Counted from the first letter of the stretch, positions 32,448 to 41,836 are shown. The stretch: DNA of 62,382 nucleotides from Oscillatoriaceae cyanobacterium M33_DOE_052 (GCA_015296065.1 DVDU01000038.1:1-62382); one strand, 5' to 3'. Made by a program: numbers and translations. Notes: generated from the letters alone by a model not told the origin.

Positions 32448-34583
32448 ATGGCAGATCAGACACAGCAGGATGTGGTACTCGCCACAGTTAAGGCGAGAAT
32501 CGCGGGTTTAAAAGAAGCGCTGGAAACTGGCGGCGAAGAAGGTCTTAACCTAGCCGTGGCGGCTTTGAACGATGAGATGGAGCAGGTGCAAAAAGCGGCT
32601 TACCTACTGCTATGCCATAGGTCGGAACCGCAGGTAAAGCAGGCTTTGCGATCGTACAATCCCTATCGGTTTTTTAAGTGCCTGCGCACGGTGGGAGGAC
32701 ATTCCAGCCGGGTTTACACCGTAGCCATCAGTCCAGATGGCAAGTATTTGGCCAGCGGCAGTAATGACAAGTTGATTAAAATCTGGAATCTGCAAACAGG
32801 AGCCAAACTCTCCGTACTGACTGGCCATGTGGACTGGGTGGATGCTCTTGCTTTCAGCCCATCAGGGGAAATTTTGGCTAGCGGTAGCGGTGATGGCACG
32901 ATTTTGCTCTGGCAAGTCCGCAGCGGCAAGCAATTGCAATCCCTCAAAGAGCATTCCCGCTGGGTGACTTCTCTGGCGTTTACTCCCGATGGCAAGCTGT
33001 TGGCTTCTGGGAGCAAAGATAATACGGTGAAGGTGTGGGATGTGGCCTCGGGCAATTGCCTCTCGACTTTGGAGGGTCATTACGATTGGGTTTACGCCGT
33101 GGCGATCGGGCCAGACGGCAAAACTTTAGTTAGTGGCGGCGACAGCACAATTAAAATCTGGGATTTAGAAACTGGGGCTTTACTGCGTACCGCCGTTGGT
33201 CATCAAGACTGGGTGTATGCTGTAGCCATTAGCCCCGATGGCAAGTGGATTGCCAGCGGCAGTGAAGACAAGACCGTGAGACTGTGGAAAGCCGCTACAG
33301 GGATAACTATTGCCACCTTAGCTGGCCACTCCCTGGGAGTGAATGCGGTAGCTTTCAGTCCCGACAGTAAGTTTCTCGCCACTGGTAGCGCCGATCGCAC
33401 CGTGCGCATCTGGAATATCCAAAATGGCAAACAAATCCGCACCCTAATGGGGCATTCTGACTGGATCAGCTCCGTGGCTTTCTCCCCAGACGGCATGACT
33501 CTGGCTTCTGGCAGTGGCGATCGGACAATCAAGCTGTGGAACCTCCCCGCCGGAGACGAAAGAACCACCCTCGGTGAAGACTCCGAATTCGTCGAATCAG
33601 TGCTATTCAGCCCCCAAGGCGAAATCCTCAGCGCCGCCAACCCCGGAGAACCCCCCCGCCTGTACAAGCTGCACGCCGGAGAAGAGCTGCTCAGCCTCAC
33701 CGGTGCCTCTAGCTGGGTGGAATGTCTCGCCGTTTCCCCCCAACAGCCCATTATCGCCAGTGGCAGCGAAGACGGTTTCGTGAAATTATGGCACCTGCAC
33801 TCAGGCAAAGTCTTGCAAGTGCTGCGGGGTCACACCAGCGGCGTCTGGGCAGTAGCAATTAGTCCAGATAGTCAGATATTAGCCAGCGGTAGCGGCGATG
33901 AAACGATTAAGCTCTGGCGCCTAGAAACCGGAGAAGAACTGCAAACCCTGCGGGGTCACGCCTTCCGCATCGATGACCTCGCCTGGTCTCCTGACGGTCA
34001 AATCCTCGTCAGTGCTAGTGGCGATGAAACCGTCAAAATCTGGGATTGGCAGACAGGGGCGGAAAAACGCTCCTTCTCTTTGCACAATGATGCTGTGAGC
34101 GCTGTCGATATCAGTTCTGACAACAAACTCCTCGCCAGTGGCAGCACCAACGGCATCGTCAAACTCACAGAGATAGAAACCGGCAACCCCATCATCACTT
34201 TTGAAGCCGATAGTGGTATCAATTCTTTAGCTTTTAGCCGCCGCTCCCCCCTCCTCGCCTGCGGCTGCGACGACGGCACCATCCAAATCTGGAATATCGA
34301 CACCCAGCATAAATATGGCACCCTCACCGGTCACGGTGACGCCGTTACTCAAGTGGTATGGAGTCCGATGGGTCTGTTGCTCGCCAGTAGCAGCGCCGAC
34401 AGCACAATTAAAATCTGGAATCTCTACACTGGGAAAGAACAGCGCACCCTCACCGGTCATTCTGACTCAGTAAACGCGATCGGCTTTAGCAAAGCCGAAG
34501 CCATTCCCAACAACCTCGGCAAAACCCACTTTTTAGTCAGCGGTAGCGGTGACGGCACTCTGAAAATCTGGGGCGTCCGGTGA
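32448..34583 (+). CDS. WD40-repeat protein with helical N-terminus
   Basis: A 711-residue protein. The first ~70 residues are helical (VLATVKARIAGLKEALETGG...), resembling N-termini seen in other cyanobacterial WD40 proteins. The rest contains about 15 WD-type repeats (GHxxxVxxxAFSPDGxxLASGSxDxTIKIWxxxTG), enough for two seven-bladed propellers. It is probably an interaction scaffold; no enzyme domain is present. I chose ATG 32448 (MADQTQQ) because upstream codons come from the heptamer repeat. No partner gene is adjacent. Confidence 0.92.
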   Translation: MADQTQQDVVLATVKARIAGLKEALETGGEEGLNLAVAALNDEMEQVQKAAYLLLCHRSEPQVKQALRSYNPYRFFKCLRTVGGHSSRVYTVAISPDGKYLASGSNDKLIKIWNLQTGAKLSVLTGHVDWVDALAFSPSGEILASGSGDGTILLWQVRSGKQLQSLKEHSRWVTSLAFTPDGKLLASGSKDNTVKVWDVASGNCLSTLEGHYDWVYAVAIGPDGKTLVSGGDSTIKIWDLETGALLRTAVGHQDWVYAVAISPDGKWIASGSEDKTVRLWKAATGITIATLAGHSLGVNAVAFSPDSKFLATGSADRTVRIWNIQNGKQIRTLMGHSDWISSVAFSPDGMTLASGSGDRTIKLWNLPAGDERTTLGEDSEFVESVLFSPQGEILSAANPGEPPRLYKLHAGEELLSLTGASSWVECLAVSPQQPIIASGSEDGFVKLWHLHSGKVLQVLRGHTSGVWAVAISPDSQILASGSGDETIKLWRLETGEELQTLRGHAFRIDDLAWSPDGQILVSASGDETVKIWDWQTGAEKRSFSLHNDAVSAVDISSDNKLLASGSTNGIVKLTEIETGNPIITFEADSGINSLAFSRRSPLLACGCDDGTIQIWNIDTQHKYGTLTGHGDAVTQVVWSPMGLLLASSSADSTIKIWNLYTGKEQRTLTGHSDSVNAIGFSKAEAIPNNLGKTHFLVSGSGDGTLKIWGVR

Positions 34584-34954
34584 GTTGAGCAGACAGGGTA
34601 TGGGTTCCGGTCTGTTCCCATCAGAGAGCCAAAATCTCGCCCACGCTCTTCTATCGCAGTCAACCACCGGATTTATGGGTAATTAACCGGACTTAATATA
34701 TAGCGTTTCTCAAATTAATGTGGGATGCAACCCGCATCAAGAGCGAGAAACGCTATATGGGGAAACTGGATTTAGTATAAACACAGCAATTCCGTAACCT
34801 AACCTGATGATAAAACCCATTTTTCCAGAAACACAGTTACCGGCATTTTTTACCTAAAAAAAGAATAAAATTTCGCCCCAATTCTATCCGGAAACCGCGT
34901 CCCAAGTGCGTAGGAAGTCATTTACAACTGACTGGCTCACAACTTGGGAAAATT
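34584..34954. other. Intergenic region with a 14-bp inverted repeat
   Basis: ATATAGCGTTTCTC (34698-34711) and GAGAAACGCTATAT (34745-34758) are perfect inverted repeats. The 33-base loop contains a second hairpin, ATGTGGG/CCCGCAT. This looks like a miniature palindromic element. The rest is AT-rich and non-coding and probably holds the promoter of the SH3-like gene. Confidence 0.75.
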
Positions 34955-35335
34955 ATGCCACAGCCAAAAATTTACCCCCATATTATCCCCGCCATTTTGG
35001 CTGCTTACACCATTTTATCTAGCGCTGCCTTGGCCAATCAACCACCGCCACCAGATGCTAAAGGGAGATTTTATAATATCGACTGGCCGACTTGGCGGGT
35101 GGTGGACAGAGACCCCAGAGGACTCAACTGCCGCCGGGGACCAGGCATTAACCATAGTATTGTGACTCGGTTGCGGTTAATGACTCTGCTCACCCCCGTC
35201 ACTCCCCGCCGTTTAGAAGTAGATAAAGATGGAGACCCTTGGATGGAAGTCCGCCTCAGCAACGGTGGGAGCTGTTTTATCAGTGCTAATACTTGGTATG
35301 TGATGCCTTCTTGGGAAGAGCAGGGGAGACGTTGA
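34955..35335 (+). CDS. Exported SH3-like (SH3b) protein
   Basis: A 126-residue protein with an N-terminal signal peptide (IIPAILAAYTILSSAALA, cleavage likely after ALA) and one bacterial SH3-like domain (WRVVDRDPRGLNCRRGPGINHSIVTRLRLMTLL...DPWMEVRLSNGGSCFISANTWYVMP). LNCRRGPG is the standard 'LNVRxGPG' motif of SH3b domains. Such domains bind cell-wall peptides or proteins in the periplasm. Two cysteines (LNC and GSC) could form a disulfide. It converges with the NurA gene. Confidence 0.85.
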   Translation: MPQPKIYPHIIPAILAAYTILSSAALANQPPPPDAKGRFYNIDWPTWRVVDRDPRGLNCRRGPGINHSIVTRLRLMTLLTPVTPRRLEVDKDGDPWMEVRLSNGGSCFISANTWYVMPSWEEQGRR

Positions 35336-35343
35336 AGCACGAC

Positions 35344-36567
35344 TCAGGCAATGCTACCACGTTTGCGAGTTTCTTTATAAGAAGTGCCCACATTTTGTAG
35401 TCCGGCTTTAATCATTTCTCGTTCCAGCATGGCAAAGAAACGGGCTCGATCGCCCCCCCGCACCACCGCCTGGTTATGCGCCTCCGCCAACGCCACCGGA
35501 TAACCATAACCCTTTTGCACCTGCGCCATTACCAGACTTAAAGCCAAATCAAACAATTCCCGATCTTCCACCACCCAAGCAGGCAAATCTAACCGAGCGA
35601 TTTCTGCCCCTACATGCACATAGCAAAAATACACTTGATACTGGTGATTATATAAACTTAAAATCCTTTGATTACTCCGCCACAAAGGACTACGCTGGCC
35701 CGGTGACAACACCGACGCCCAAAAAGTGGCATCTCGCAAAGGGTCGAATACCTGACAAGGAGACTTATCCCCATAAGCACGATAGGGAGTATCCGCTTGC
35801 ATCGGACAATGTTTAAAACAATCGGGTTCTGGGTAGGGACAGGCTTGCAGTCTCAGAAAACTAAGAGATTCACCACTGCGAGAAGCGCTCATATAGCCAA
35901 CTAAAGGCACTTTGGCTAAACGCATCCGCTCCCAAGCGGCAAAAATTGCCTCTAATAGAGGGTCTCGCACTTCATTAGGTAGAGATTCTAAAAACCAATA
36001 AATTAGGGAACCGTCCACCAGTGCTAAAGTAGGAATATCTACACCTCTTTGTGTTGCTTCTGCCTGCACACCTTCGGCTAAATCTGCTAACGCCTGCGCC
36101 TCGGAAACTGTGCGCCGATAGCCCATCCATTCCTCAGTTCTAATTCCCCACTGCCGGGAGGCATAGAGGTCTTCTGGCTGATAGAATACTTCCGGCACAC
36201 TGTCTAAAATTGGGCGGCGACTTTCTCCGTAGTAGAGGACGACTCTACCCACATTGATTAAATAGCAATAGGCGATTTCATGGTGGTTGGGGGCAATTTG
36301 GGAACCGTCAGAGGCGATCGCTACATGCACCCCAGGAGCGATCGCCACATCAGAGCGCATTAACAGCGGTTCGATCGGCGTCGGTGCAGAAAAAGTCATC
36401 CGCTCCTGCCAGCTTTCCCGCCGCTTATTCAATTCCGCCTGACGCCACTGTGCCTTATGCAGCAACTTTTGCGCCACCTCTAACCGCAACCGCGACGCCT
36501 CCGCCTCCTTGCGCAGGTGTTCGCCAATCCCCTGCATTTGTTTCGCGAGTTTCGTTAAGTCCAGCAT
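35344..36567 (-). CDS. NurA-domain nuclease
   Basis: A 407-residue protein with a NurA domain. A coiled-coil N-terminus (about 1-55) is followed by VAIASDGSQIAPNHHEIAYCYLINVG (acidic metal site at Asp of SDGS, about residue 87), TLALVDGSLIYWFLE (second acidic strand), and a C-terminal YPVALAEAHNQAVVRG segment. In archaea NurA pairs with the HerA translocase for DNA end resection. In cyanobacteria it is usually found alone, and no HerA gene is visible here. The HAD gene lies 9 bases upstream on the same strand, so the two are probably one transcript. Confidence 0.85.
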   Translation of the reverse strand: MLDLTKLAKQMQGIGEHLRKEAEASRLRLEVAQKLLHKAQWRQAELNKRRESWQERMTFSAPTPIEPLLMRSDVAIAPGVHVAIASDGSQIAPNHHEIAYCYLINVGRVVLYYGESRRPILDSVPEVFYQPEDLYASRQWGIRTEEWMGYRRTVSEAQALADLAEGVQAEATQRGVDIPTLALVDGSLIYWFLESLPNEVRDPLLEAIFAAWERMRLAKVPLVGYMSASRSGESLSFLRLQACPYPEPDCFKHCPMQADTPYRAYGDKSPCQVFDPLRDATFWASVLSPGQRSPLWRSNQRILSLYNHQYQVYFCYVHVGAEIARLDLPAWVVEDRELFDLALSLVMAQVQKGYGYPVALAEAHNQAVVRGGDRARFFAMLEREMIKAGLQNVGTSYKETRKRGSIA

Positions 36568-36576
36568 ATTTTCAAA

Positions 36577-37362
36577 TCAAGGCCATTGAGCAAAATCCAG
36601 CCCAAACTGGGACAAAGATATCAGTTTAATCCCGGAGTCAGACCGAGCCGCCTCTCGCTCCGTCTCAGTGTTGTAACCCCAATCTGCTAAATAAAGTTTC
36701 ACTGCCCCTAAGTCGGGCTGCTGCTGTATGGATTGTAAAGTTTTCAGGCGGTCTTCCACAAACCATAACACCGCTTCCGAGTCAGCATTTGCCAACAATT
36801 GCCGTAAAGTTTCATGTTTGGGGCGGTGGTATTCCTTGCCAAAAATGGCATTTTCAGGTAAAAATATTCCTTGTTGCTGTAAAAGGTGCCGCACGAAGCG
36901 CCCCTCTTTGGTGGTGGCGATCGTCACCCCCACCCCCGCCGCGATCGTCCTCGTCAGTCGTTCCACCACCCCCGGATAAAACCGGTGCATCTCCAGCCAT
37001 CCCGGCAAGTCAGAAGCAATCCAATCATCCCGAACTGAATCCACCCAAGCCCCAATTTCCGCCGGGTCTAGGCCCTCCTTATCCAGAACATCCCTCGCCA
37101 ACACCTGCCCATTTTGCAAAATCTTCTCCTCGGACACCCCCTCGAGCAGAGAATGAATCGCCACCGGCATTTCCCAGCCAATCTCGATCGCCGGACGCAC
37201 CCGCGCAAAACTCCCCTCCAAATCATCCGGCGGCGTCCGCGTCTGAGAGTGCCAAATTTGGCAGTATGCCGTCCAAGCCGCACGGAAATACTCCCGCATC
37301 CCATCGCACAACACACCATCAAAATCCAAAACTAAAATAGTAGGCGGCGTAGCCACTGGCAC
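36577..37362 (-). CDS. HAD-family hydrolase
   Basis: A 261-residue haloacid-dehalogenase-type phosphatase. Motif I is LVLDFDGVLCDG (nucleophile Asp at about residue 13), motif II has IATTKEG (Thr), Lys lies in GKEYHRPKHETLRQLL, and motif IV is WFVEDRLKTL. The cap region is between residues 20 and 130. Substrate unknown; phosphoglycolate-phosphatase-like enzymes are the closest type, but this is not decisive. Transcribed immediately upstream of the NurA gene. Confidence 0.88.
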   Translation of the reverse strand: MPVATPPTILVLDFDGVLCDGMREYFRAAWTAYCQIWHSQTRTPPDDLEGSFARVRPAIEIGWEMPVAIHSLLEGVSEEKILQNGQVLARDVLDKEGLDPAEIGAWVDSVRDDWIASDLPGWLEMHRFYPGVVERLTRTIAAGVGVTIATTKEGRFVRHLLQQQGIFLPENAIFGKEYHRPKHETLRQLLANADSEAVLWFVEDRLKTLQSIQQQPDLGAVKLYLADWGYNTETEREAARSDSGIKLISLSQFGLDFAQWP

Positions 37363-37738
37363 AAATCCTCCCCTCGCTTTACTTTATTCTTTCACAATTC
37401 CATCCTCCTCCCCCCATCTTCCCCAGCCCCCGATCGCTGCGGTAGCTCCAGCCAAAACCACAACCCTAGTCCCCCCAACCCCCGTCCCCCCACACCCCCC
37501 ACACAGCCAGTTGCCAAACTGTCCCCTCCCCCCCACATCCTCAGCAATAGTAGTTAAAAGTATTATTTAGTCGGGTCGGAGCAGGCTACCCCTCCCCCGG
37601 TCCCCAGGCAAAAAAGTAAAATTCCCTTTTTTCCCGGACGGGCAGAGTCGCAAAAAGTATTAACAGCTTATGGGTGCCCGCCTCTCCCCCAAAGGGAGAA
37701 CGCCGTTAAACACACATCCACTCATGGAGGGTGCTACT
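37363..37738. other. Pyrimidine-rich intergenic region
   Basis: No gene. The stretch 37398-37540 is strongly C-rich (CCCCCCATCTTCCCC, CCCCCGTCCCCCCAC, CCCCTCCCCCCCAC), resembling the C-rich arms of other islands but without a matching G-rich arm nearby. The 3' end holds the leader of the small protein gene with GGAGG at 37726-37730. Confidence 0.6.
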
Positions 37739-38104
37739 ATGTACTACTTAATCCTCAAAACCGAAAACCCCGAACTCAAAAAGCTGTTCCCCCACGGCGT
37801 CCCGGTGTTCGACTCCGCTCCCGACGAATTCATCGAAATCTATGATGATAGCGGTTGCGACTTTCTCGACATCCAACCCGCCTTTCGCATCAACATCGCC
37901 GGACTCACCCCCGAACAAGAATTAAGACTCTTGAATCAATATGCCACAGAAATGGCAGATTGTAACTTCATCGTCGGCAACTTCCACCTCATAGAAAAAG
38001 GGTGGTTGCTCATTGCCGAAGACCAAGTAGAATCCGTAGTATGGCGCGAAGGAGAAACCGCCTTTCGCTTTGAATATGAAAGAGCCCTGGTTGATGTCCG
38101 CTAA
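37739..38104 (+). CDS. Small conserved-looking protein of unknown function
   Basis: A 121-residue acidic protein starting MYYLILKTENPELKKLF. I chose ATG 37739 because GGAGG lies 8 bases upstream; the frame is open 69 bases further upstream without family-like sequence. It alternates beta strands and short helices with no cysteines in a metal pattern and no membrane segment. I do not recognise a family. Confidence 0.6.
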   Translation: MYYLILKTENPELKKLFPHGVPVFDSAPDEFIEIYDDSGCDFLDIQPAFRINIAGLTPEQELRLLNQYATEMADCNFIVGNFHLIEKGWLLIAEDQVESVVWREGETAFRFEYERALVDVR

Positions 38105-38187
38105 AATGGGCATTTCATTCCCCCCATATCTCTATGGGCACCGCAGCAATTCCGGTTGGGTTCTGATAAAAATCAGCAATCAGACCC

Positions 38188-38215
38188 GTCAGGGCAAACC
38201 TCCGTTCGCCCTGAC
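38188..38215. terminator. Hairpin between convergent genes
   Basis: GTCAGGGC (38188-38195) and GCCCTGAC (38208-38215) form a perfect 8-bp stem extended by AAC/GTT. It sits between the stops at 38104 (+) and 38253 (-), where a bidirectional terminator is expected. No long T-run follows. Confidence 0.5.
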
Positions 38216-38252
38216 CCTCACCTATCTGTGACAATTATCGATTCAAGTGGTA

Positions 38253-38765
38253 TTATCTAACCTCGCTCCACAACCGCCGCCGCCACACTCGGAAAAACAC
38301 TAACAGTGGAAATTGATAATATTCCACAACTAGCCAAATAACGATCGTTAAGTGACCGAAAAAAGCAGACACAGCCCAAAAGTCAGGAAACCAGGATAAA
38401 GGACTACCGGGGAGGGGGGGAAAGATGCGACCCCCAAGCCAGATTAAAGTAGGAGGCAATAGAATTAGGGCAAATGCGGCTAGCCAAATTCCCCAACCTA
38501 ATTCAGTATCGGGGCGGTGTCCTCCCTGCCACCTTTTACCGTTCCAATGCCAACTCAAGGGGCGTTCTTGGTCTGCCATCATTAGGATTTGGGTTTCTAA
38601 GTTGGCGGTGAAGATATGACGACAAAGATAACAGCCAAAAGCATCCATCATGGCTAAACCAGATATGCGACCCCAAAGACAGATGGGGCAGGGGTAGGCA
38701 CCATCATAGTGCAAGTGATGGGGAATTTGGTTGAGTTCGGGATGGGGTTGGGGCAATATGGGCAT
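38253..38765 (-). CDS. Zinc-ribbon membrane protein
   Basis: A 170-residue protein. CPIC...CYLC (about residues 26-51, in YPCPICLWGRISGLAMMDAFGCYLC) forms a probable zinc site, followed by WNGKRWQGG and two membrane helices (GWGIWLAAFALILLPPTLIW and AVSAFFGHLTIVIWLVVEYY). I chose ATG 38765: GAGG lies about 8 bases upstream and it begins 9 bases after the PLD stop, avoiding the overlap of the longer frame (38789). Function unknown. Similar in layout to the protein at 474-959. Confidence 0.7.
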   Translation of the reverse strand: MPILPQPHPELNQIPHHLHYDGAYPCPICLWGRISGLAMMDAFGCYLCRHIFTANLETQILMMADQERPLSWHWNGKRWQGGHRPDTELGWGIWLAAFALILLPPTLIWLGGRIFPPLPGSPLSWFPDFWAVSAFFGHLTIVIWLVVEYYQFPLLVFFRVWRRRLWSEVR

Positions 38766-38773
38766 GGTATTCC

Positions 38774-40195
38774 TCAAGATGGGGAGCATTGTTGCTGCTG
38801 CTGTTTGATTTGGTCCTGAATTTTGCTTGGAATGCCTAGTTGGGCATTGGTGTAGAGCCGATCGAACTCGCGGACGTAATGAGCCACTACCGTGGGGTTG
38901 TCTATCACCAACAGGGTTTCATCATTTTGCTGGTTGGCGGCGTGACTCCAGTTGTGGGAGCCCGCGATCGCCTTTGTCCCATCAATCACAGCAAATTTAT
39001 GGTGTAGTTTATCACCCCTGAGCAGTTGCGGCACCCCCACCGAGGCGATCGCACTTGGCCAAGGCAAGTTACCCTCTTCATAGCGACAGTTTTTATCCGC
39101 CAGAGCCACCCCCAACATATCCAGCCCCTCACTATAACTGCGATAAGCAAAACCCGGGTCAATCAGAGCCCGAACCCCCACCCCAGAGGAATGCTTCTGT
39201 AGCAAAACATCAGCCAACGGTTGCTCAGAAAACACAAATAAAGCCAGATCCACCCCCGACACCGCCGCCGCCAAAGTCTGCGCAATTAACCCATTGCTGC
39301 TATTCTCCCAAGGCACCTTTTTCCCAGTGGGTGAAAACTGTACCGTAATCGTACCACCACCCACAGTCACTTGTTGCGCACCTCGAGGCGGCTTTTTTAC
39401 CCCAAATTTACTATCACGTTTGCCCCGTCCCGACCCCCACATCAAATCAAATTCCTGAATAAACAAAGCCGCCAATTCAGGACTATCAATTTTTACCAAA
39501 TTATTGGCATTACCCAGACTATCAGCATTGCCAAAGTCCCCATGAATATCACTAGGGGTAAAATTGGCCGAAGTGACAATAGTAGTAGAACCATCAATAA
39601 CCACAAACTTGTGGTGCATCAAACCGCTACCTTTAGAACCATCAGCCGTATCATCAATCACAGACACACCAGCATTACGCAACATCACCAGCGCATCCCT
39701 AGCGTTAATTTCTTCTGGACTAAGTTGGCCATCGCCGTTGGTGTCTGCCATTAGCACAAATTCATCATACCTTTGGCGCATTTGGGCATCCATTTTCCCC
39801 ACTTCCGCCCCTGTTAGCTCGCTCCAAGGGCGGCTGTAGGTATTTTCTAAAATCACCCTCACCTTAACACCCGCCTGATGGCGTTCTGCCAAAGCAGCAG
39901 CAATTTTGGGTAAACGGAATTCTTGCACTGCCACATCCACGCTAGTCACTGCCCCAGCAATAGACTCAGCAATGATTTGCTCCAAATCATCTCCGGCCCT
40001 TTGCCGCTGGCGATATGGCTCCTGGTACTCCGCCGCTTGGTTATGGTTGAAATATACCTGCACAAACGGGTCCTGGGGTAGGGGCTGAGGACGGGAGCCC
40101 AACAGCGGTTTCTGTCCCCCCTGACACCCGACGAGCATGGCTGCCATGAAACCAGCAGCCCGGATCCGCCTGGATATGAATTTGAGTAGATGCAC
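38774..40195 (-). CDS. Phospholipase D-like lipoprotein with EF-hand
   Basis: A 473-residue PLD-superfamily protein starting at GTG. A lipobox LVGC (Cys24) follows a short hydrophobic stretch, so it is probably a lipoprotein. Both HKD motifs are intact: HHKFVVID (His194, Lys196, Asp201) and HHKFAVID (His398, Lys400, Asp405). Between the start and the first motif lies a canonical EF-hand loop DTNGDGQLSPEE (151-162) within LMADTNGDGQLSPEEINARD. Activity on phosphodiesters (lipid or nucleic acid) outside the cytoplasm, modulated by calcium, is a reasonable guess. The zinc-ribbon gene follows 8 bases later. Confidence 0.88.
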   Translation of the reverse strand: MHLLKFISRRIRAAGFMAAMLVGCQGGQKPLLGSRPQPLPQDPFVQVYFNHNQAAEYQEPYRQRQRAGDDLEQIIAESIAGAVTSVDVAVQEFRLPKIAAALAERHQAGVKVRVILENTYSRPWSELTGAEVGKMDAQMRQRYDEFVLMADTNGDGQLSPEEINARDALVMLRNAGVSVIDDTADGSKGSGLMHHKFVVIDGSTTIVTSANFTPSDIHGDFGNADSLGNANNLVKIDSPELAALFIQEFDLMWGSGRGKRDSKFGVKKPPRGAQQVTVGGGTITVQFSPTGKKVPWENSSNGLIAQTLAAAVSGVDLALFVFSEQPLADVLLQKHSSGVGVRALIDPGFAYRSYSEGLDMLGVALADKNCRYEEGNLPWPSAIASVGVPQLLRGDKLHHKFAVIDGTKAIAGSHNWSHAANQQNDETLLVIDNPTVVAHYVREFDRLYTNAQLGIPSKIQDQIKQQQQQCSPS

Positions 40196-41005
40196 CTCCG
40201 ACCTCCCGAATCCTCCAGAAATCTCCCAAAACCGGCAAAAACCAGCAAAAACCCTCTATTAGCCTCCAGAAACTGGGTTTTTTTGCCAAAACTGGTTTCT
40301 TTGACGATTTCTTGAAATTGATAGTCTGCAAGCACTCTCAGCATACCAGCAAATACCTATGGTGAGGTGCTGTCTCGCCTCTCCACCCCACGCCAGAAAG
40401 CTGTCCCAGACTTTTTGCCGATCGGGCGGTGGCTATGGGGGGATGCCCCCAGCGGCGATCCCTCTTCCCTTAGCCTCAATAGCAGCCGAATATCCCTTTA
40501 AGCATTTATAGCGATCCCAAACAAAAACACGATTAGTTATGGTAGTTAGTAGCGGTTTAAAGCCGCTTCCCGTTATATGCTGAAAAGAGGTATTCCTTTT
40601 CCTGTCGCTAACTTTTGCGACCAGCAGCGGGAGAGGGCTCTCAAGATGAAAAGGAATTCTGCCGCTCGGTCCCCCCTCCAGAGCCAGACCCCCCGGTGGT
40701 TTGAGCCGGTAGGTCTCCCCTGGAGCGAGCCCAACCCCACTAGGGATGCTCCCCGATCGCGGCACTGAGGGTCCTATTGCTTCTCACCCCCTGTCGGGTT
40801 TGAGAGCAAAAAAACTGGCATGACGAAGATCAACCCAAAAAAGTTGCCTAGTGCCAGAATTAGAGTAACATCAAAAATAGAGCTAACTTGCTTGCTGCAG
40901 CGGAATTGAGAAGACCAACATCTCCAGATCCCCTCGGGCTAACCAGGCAATTAGCGTGTAGGTAGATTTGGAGGTGCCTAGGGTATCAACCAAAACCAAT
41001 GTGTT
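40196..41005. other. 810-base region without a convincing gene
   Basis: Contains a diverged AGAAAC element near 40268-40290 (AGAAACTGGG and ACTGGTTTCT), a HIP1-like GCGATC site near 40453, and a stretch 40577-40830 with open frames on both strands (63 codons + and 110 codons -) whose sequences show no domain or composition that I can support. GAGAGCAAAAAAACTGGCATG near 40800 is an isolated A-run. Could hold a decayed gene or a structured RNA; I cannot decide. Confidence 0.4.
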
Positions 41006-41407
41006 ATGCCGAGAAGAAAAAAGACATTTGCATGCGGCCACAAGGGGTATGGTCAAAAATGCCACCGGTGCGCCCAAGCCAAAGCGCTAAAAGATATGGT
41101 GGTTCGCTCCTTGGAGGAAAAACGAATCCAGAAAATGGAATGGGAATCCACTTTTGACCGGGATCCCATCGACCTCAGAGACCTTCCTGAGTATGTAGTG
41201 GTGAAAGCCCGCACGATCATTAACGGCCTTGTAAATAACAAAAACTACAGGGAGTTTGGTGGTAAGCGGCTGCGCCACAACCGGCAAGTGATCAGCATCC
41301 CAGTCACTCGGAATTATCGGATGATTTGCCATGAAAATGGCAGCACCATGATTCCCCACGCAGTTTTATCCCACGAGGATTATAACGTCTGCAAACCGGG
41401 TGGATAG
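41006..41407 (+). CDS. Zinc-binding small protein with ParE/RelE-like C-terminus
   Basis: A 133-residue protein. It starts MPRRKKTFACGHKGYGQKCHRCAQAKAL, a CxxH...CxxC zinc motif like that of the cyanobacterial DUF7682 family as I recall it. The C-terminal half (IINGLVNNKNYREFGGKRLRHNRQVISIPVTRNYRMICHE...LSHEDYN) has the look of a RelE/ParE toxin: basic core, RNYRMI strand and final HEDYN. That likeness is inference. No antitoxin gene is obvious upstream; the downstream 41425-41737 region may be a broken gene. Confidence 0.7.
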   Translation: MPRRKKTFACGHKGYGQKCHRCAQAKALKDMVVRSLEEKRIQKMEWESTFDRDPIDLRDLPEYVVVKARTIINGLVNNKNYREFGGKRLRHNRQVISIPVTRNYRMICHENGSTMIPHAVLSHEDYNVCKPGG

Positions 41408-41424
41408 GGACAGAATAATTAGCA

Positions 41425-41737
41425 ATGATTGAGGATCTAGTGGAGATTATGAACAACCAGGCATCCTATATTTCTGATAGTGGCCATTGGGCAACTGCCC
41501 CCAATATTGCTACTCCCGTGACCCTCGGTGAGGGCTACGGGAGCCAGCAATTAAATCAGAGAAGGCAGCAGAGATTAAACTACAACAGCTCCCGCAGACT
41601 CAGACCAGGGAGTAAGTTGGCTAGGAGTGATGCTTTTGGGCTGCAACTTCATCCCTGGTGGAGACTACCCGCACTTTCGGAACGTCAGCCCCGGAGAGCT
41701 GCCAGCTCTAGGGGCGCCAATGGGATCAACTGTATGA
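41425..41737 (+). pseudogene. Possible frame-disrupted small gene
   Basis: An ATG at 41425 opens a 107-codon frame starting MIEDLVEIMNNQASY. Protein-like character seems to continue in a second frame (EPAIKSEKAAEIKLQQLPQT, ending at a TAA near 41614) and then in a third (MLLGCNFIPGGDYPHFRNVS, 41630-41737, with AGGAG just upstream). This may be a decayed gene or one or two tiny genes. I recognise no family. Low confidence. Confidence 0.25.
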
Positions 41738-41836
41738 CTCCAGCATAGTGCCCCCAGCTTCTCCCCCTCTCCCCTTGTGGGAGAGCAGGGGGTGAGGGGC
41801 AGGCTTGGATATCCACTGAAGAGAGACAGGATCTGA

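Noticed and set aside
40433-40765. 110-codon minus-strand frame
   Set aside because: Pro/Gly-rich translation with no motif and an overlapping open frame on the other strand; could be decay but is not supported as a gene.
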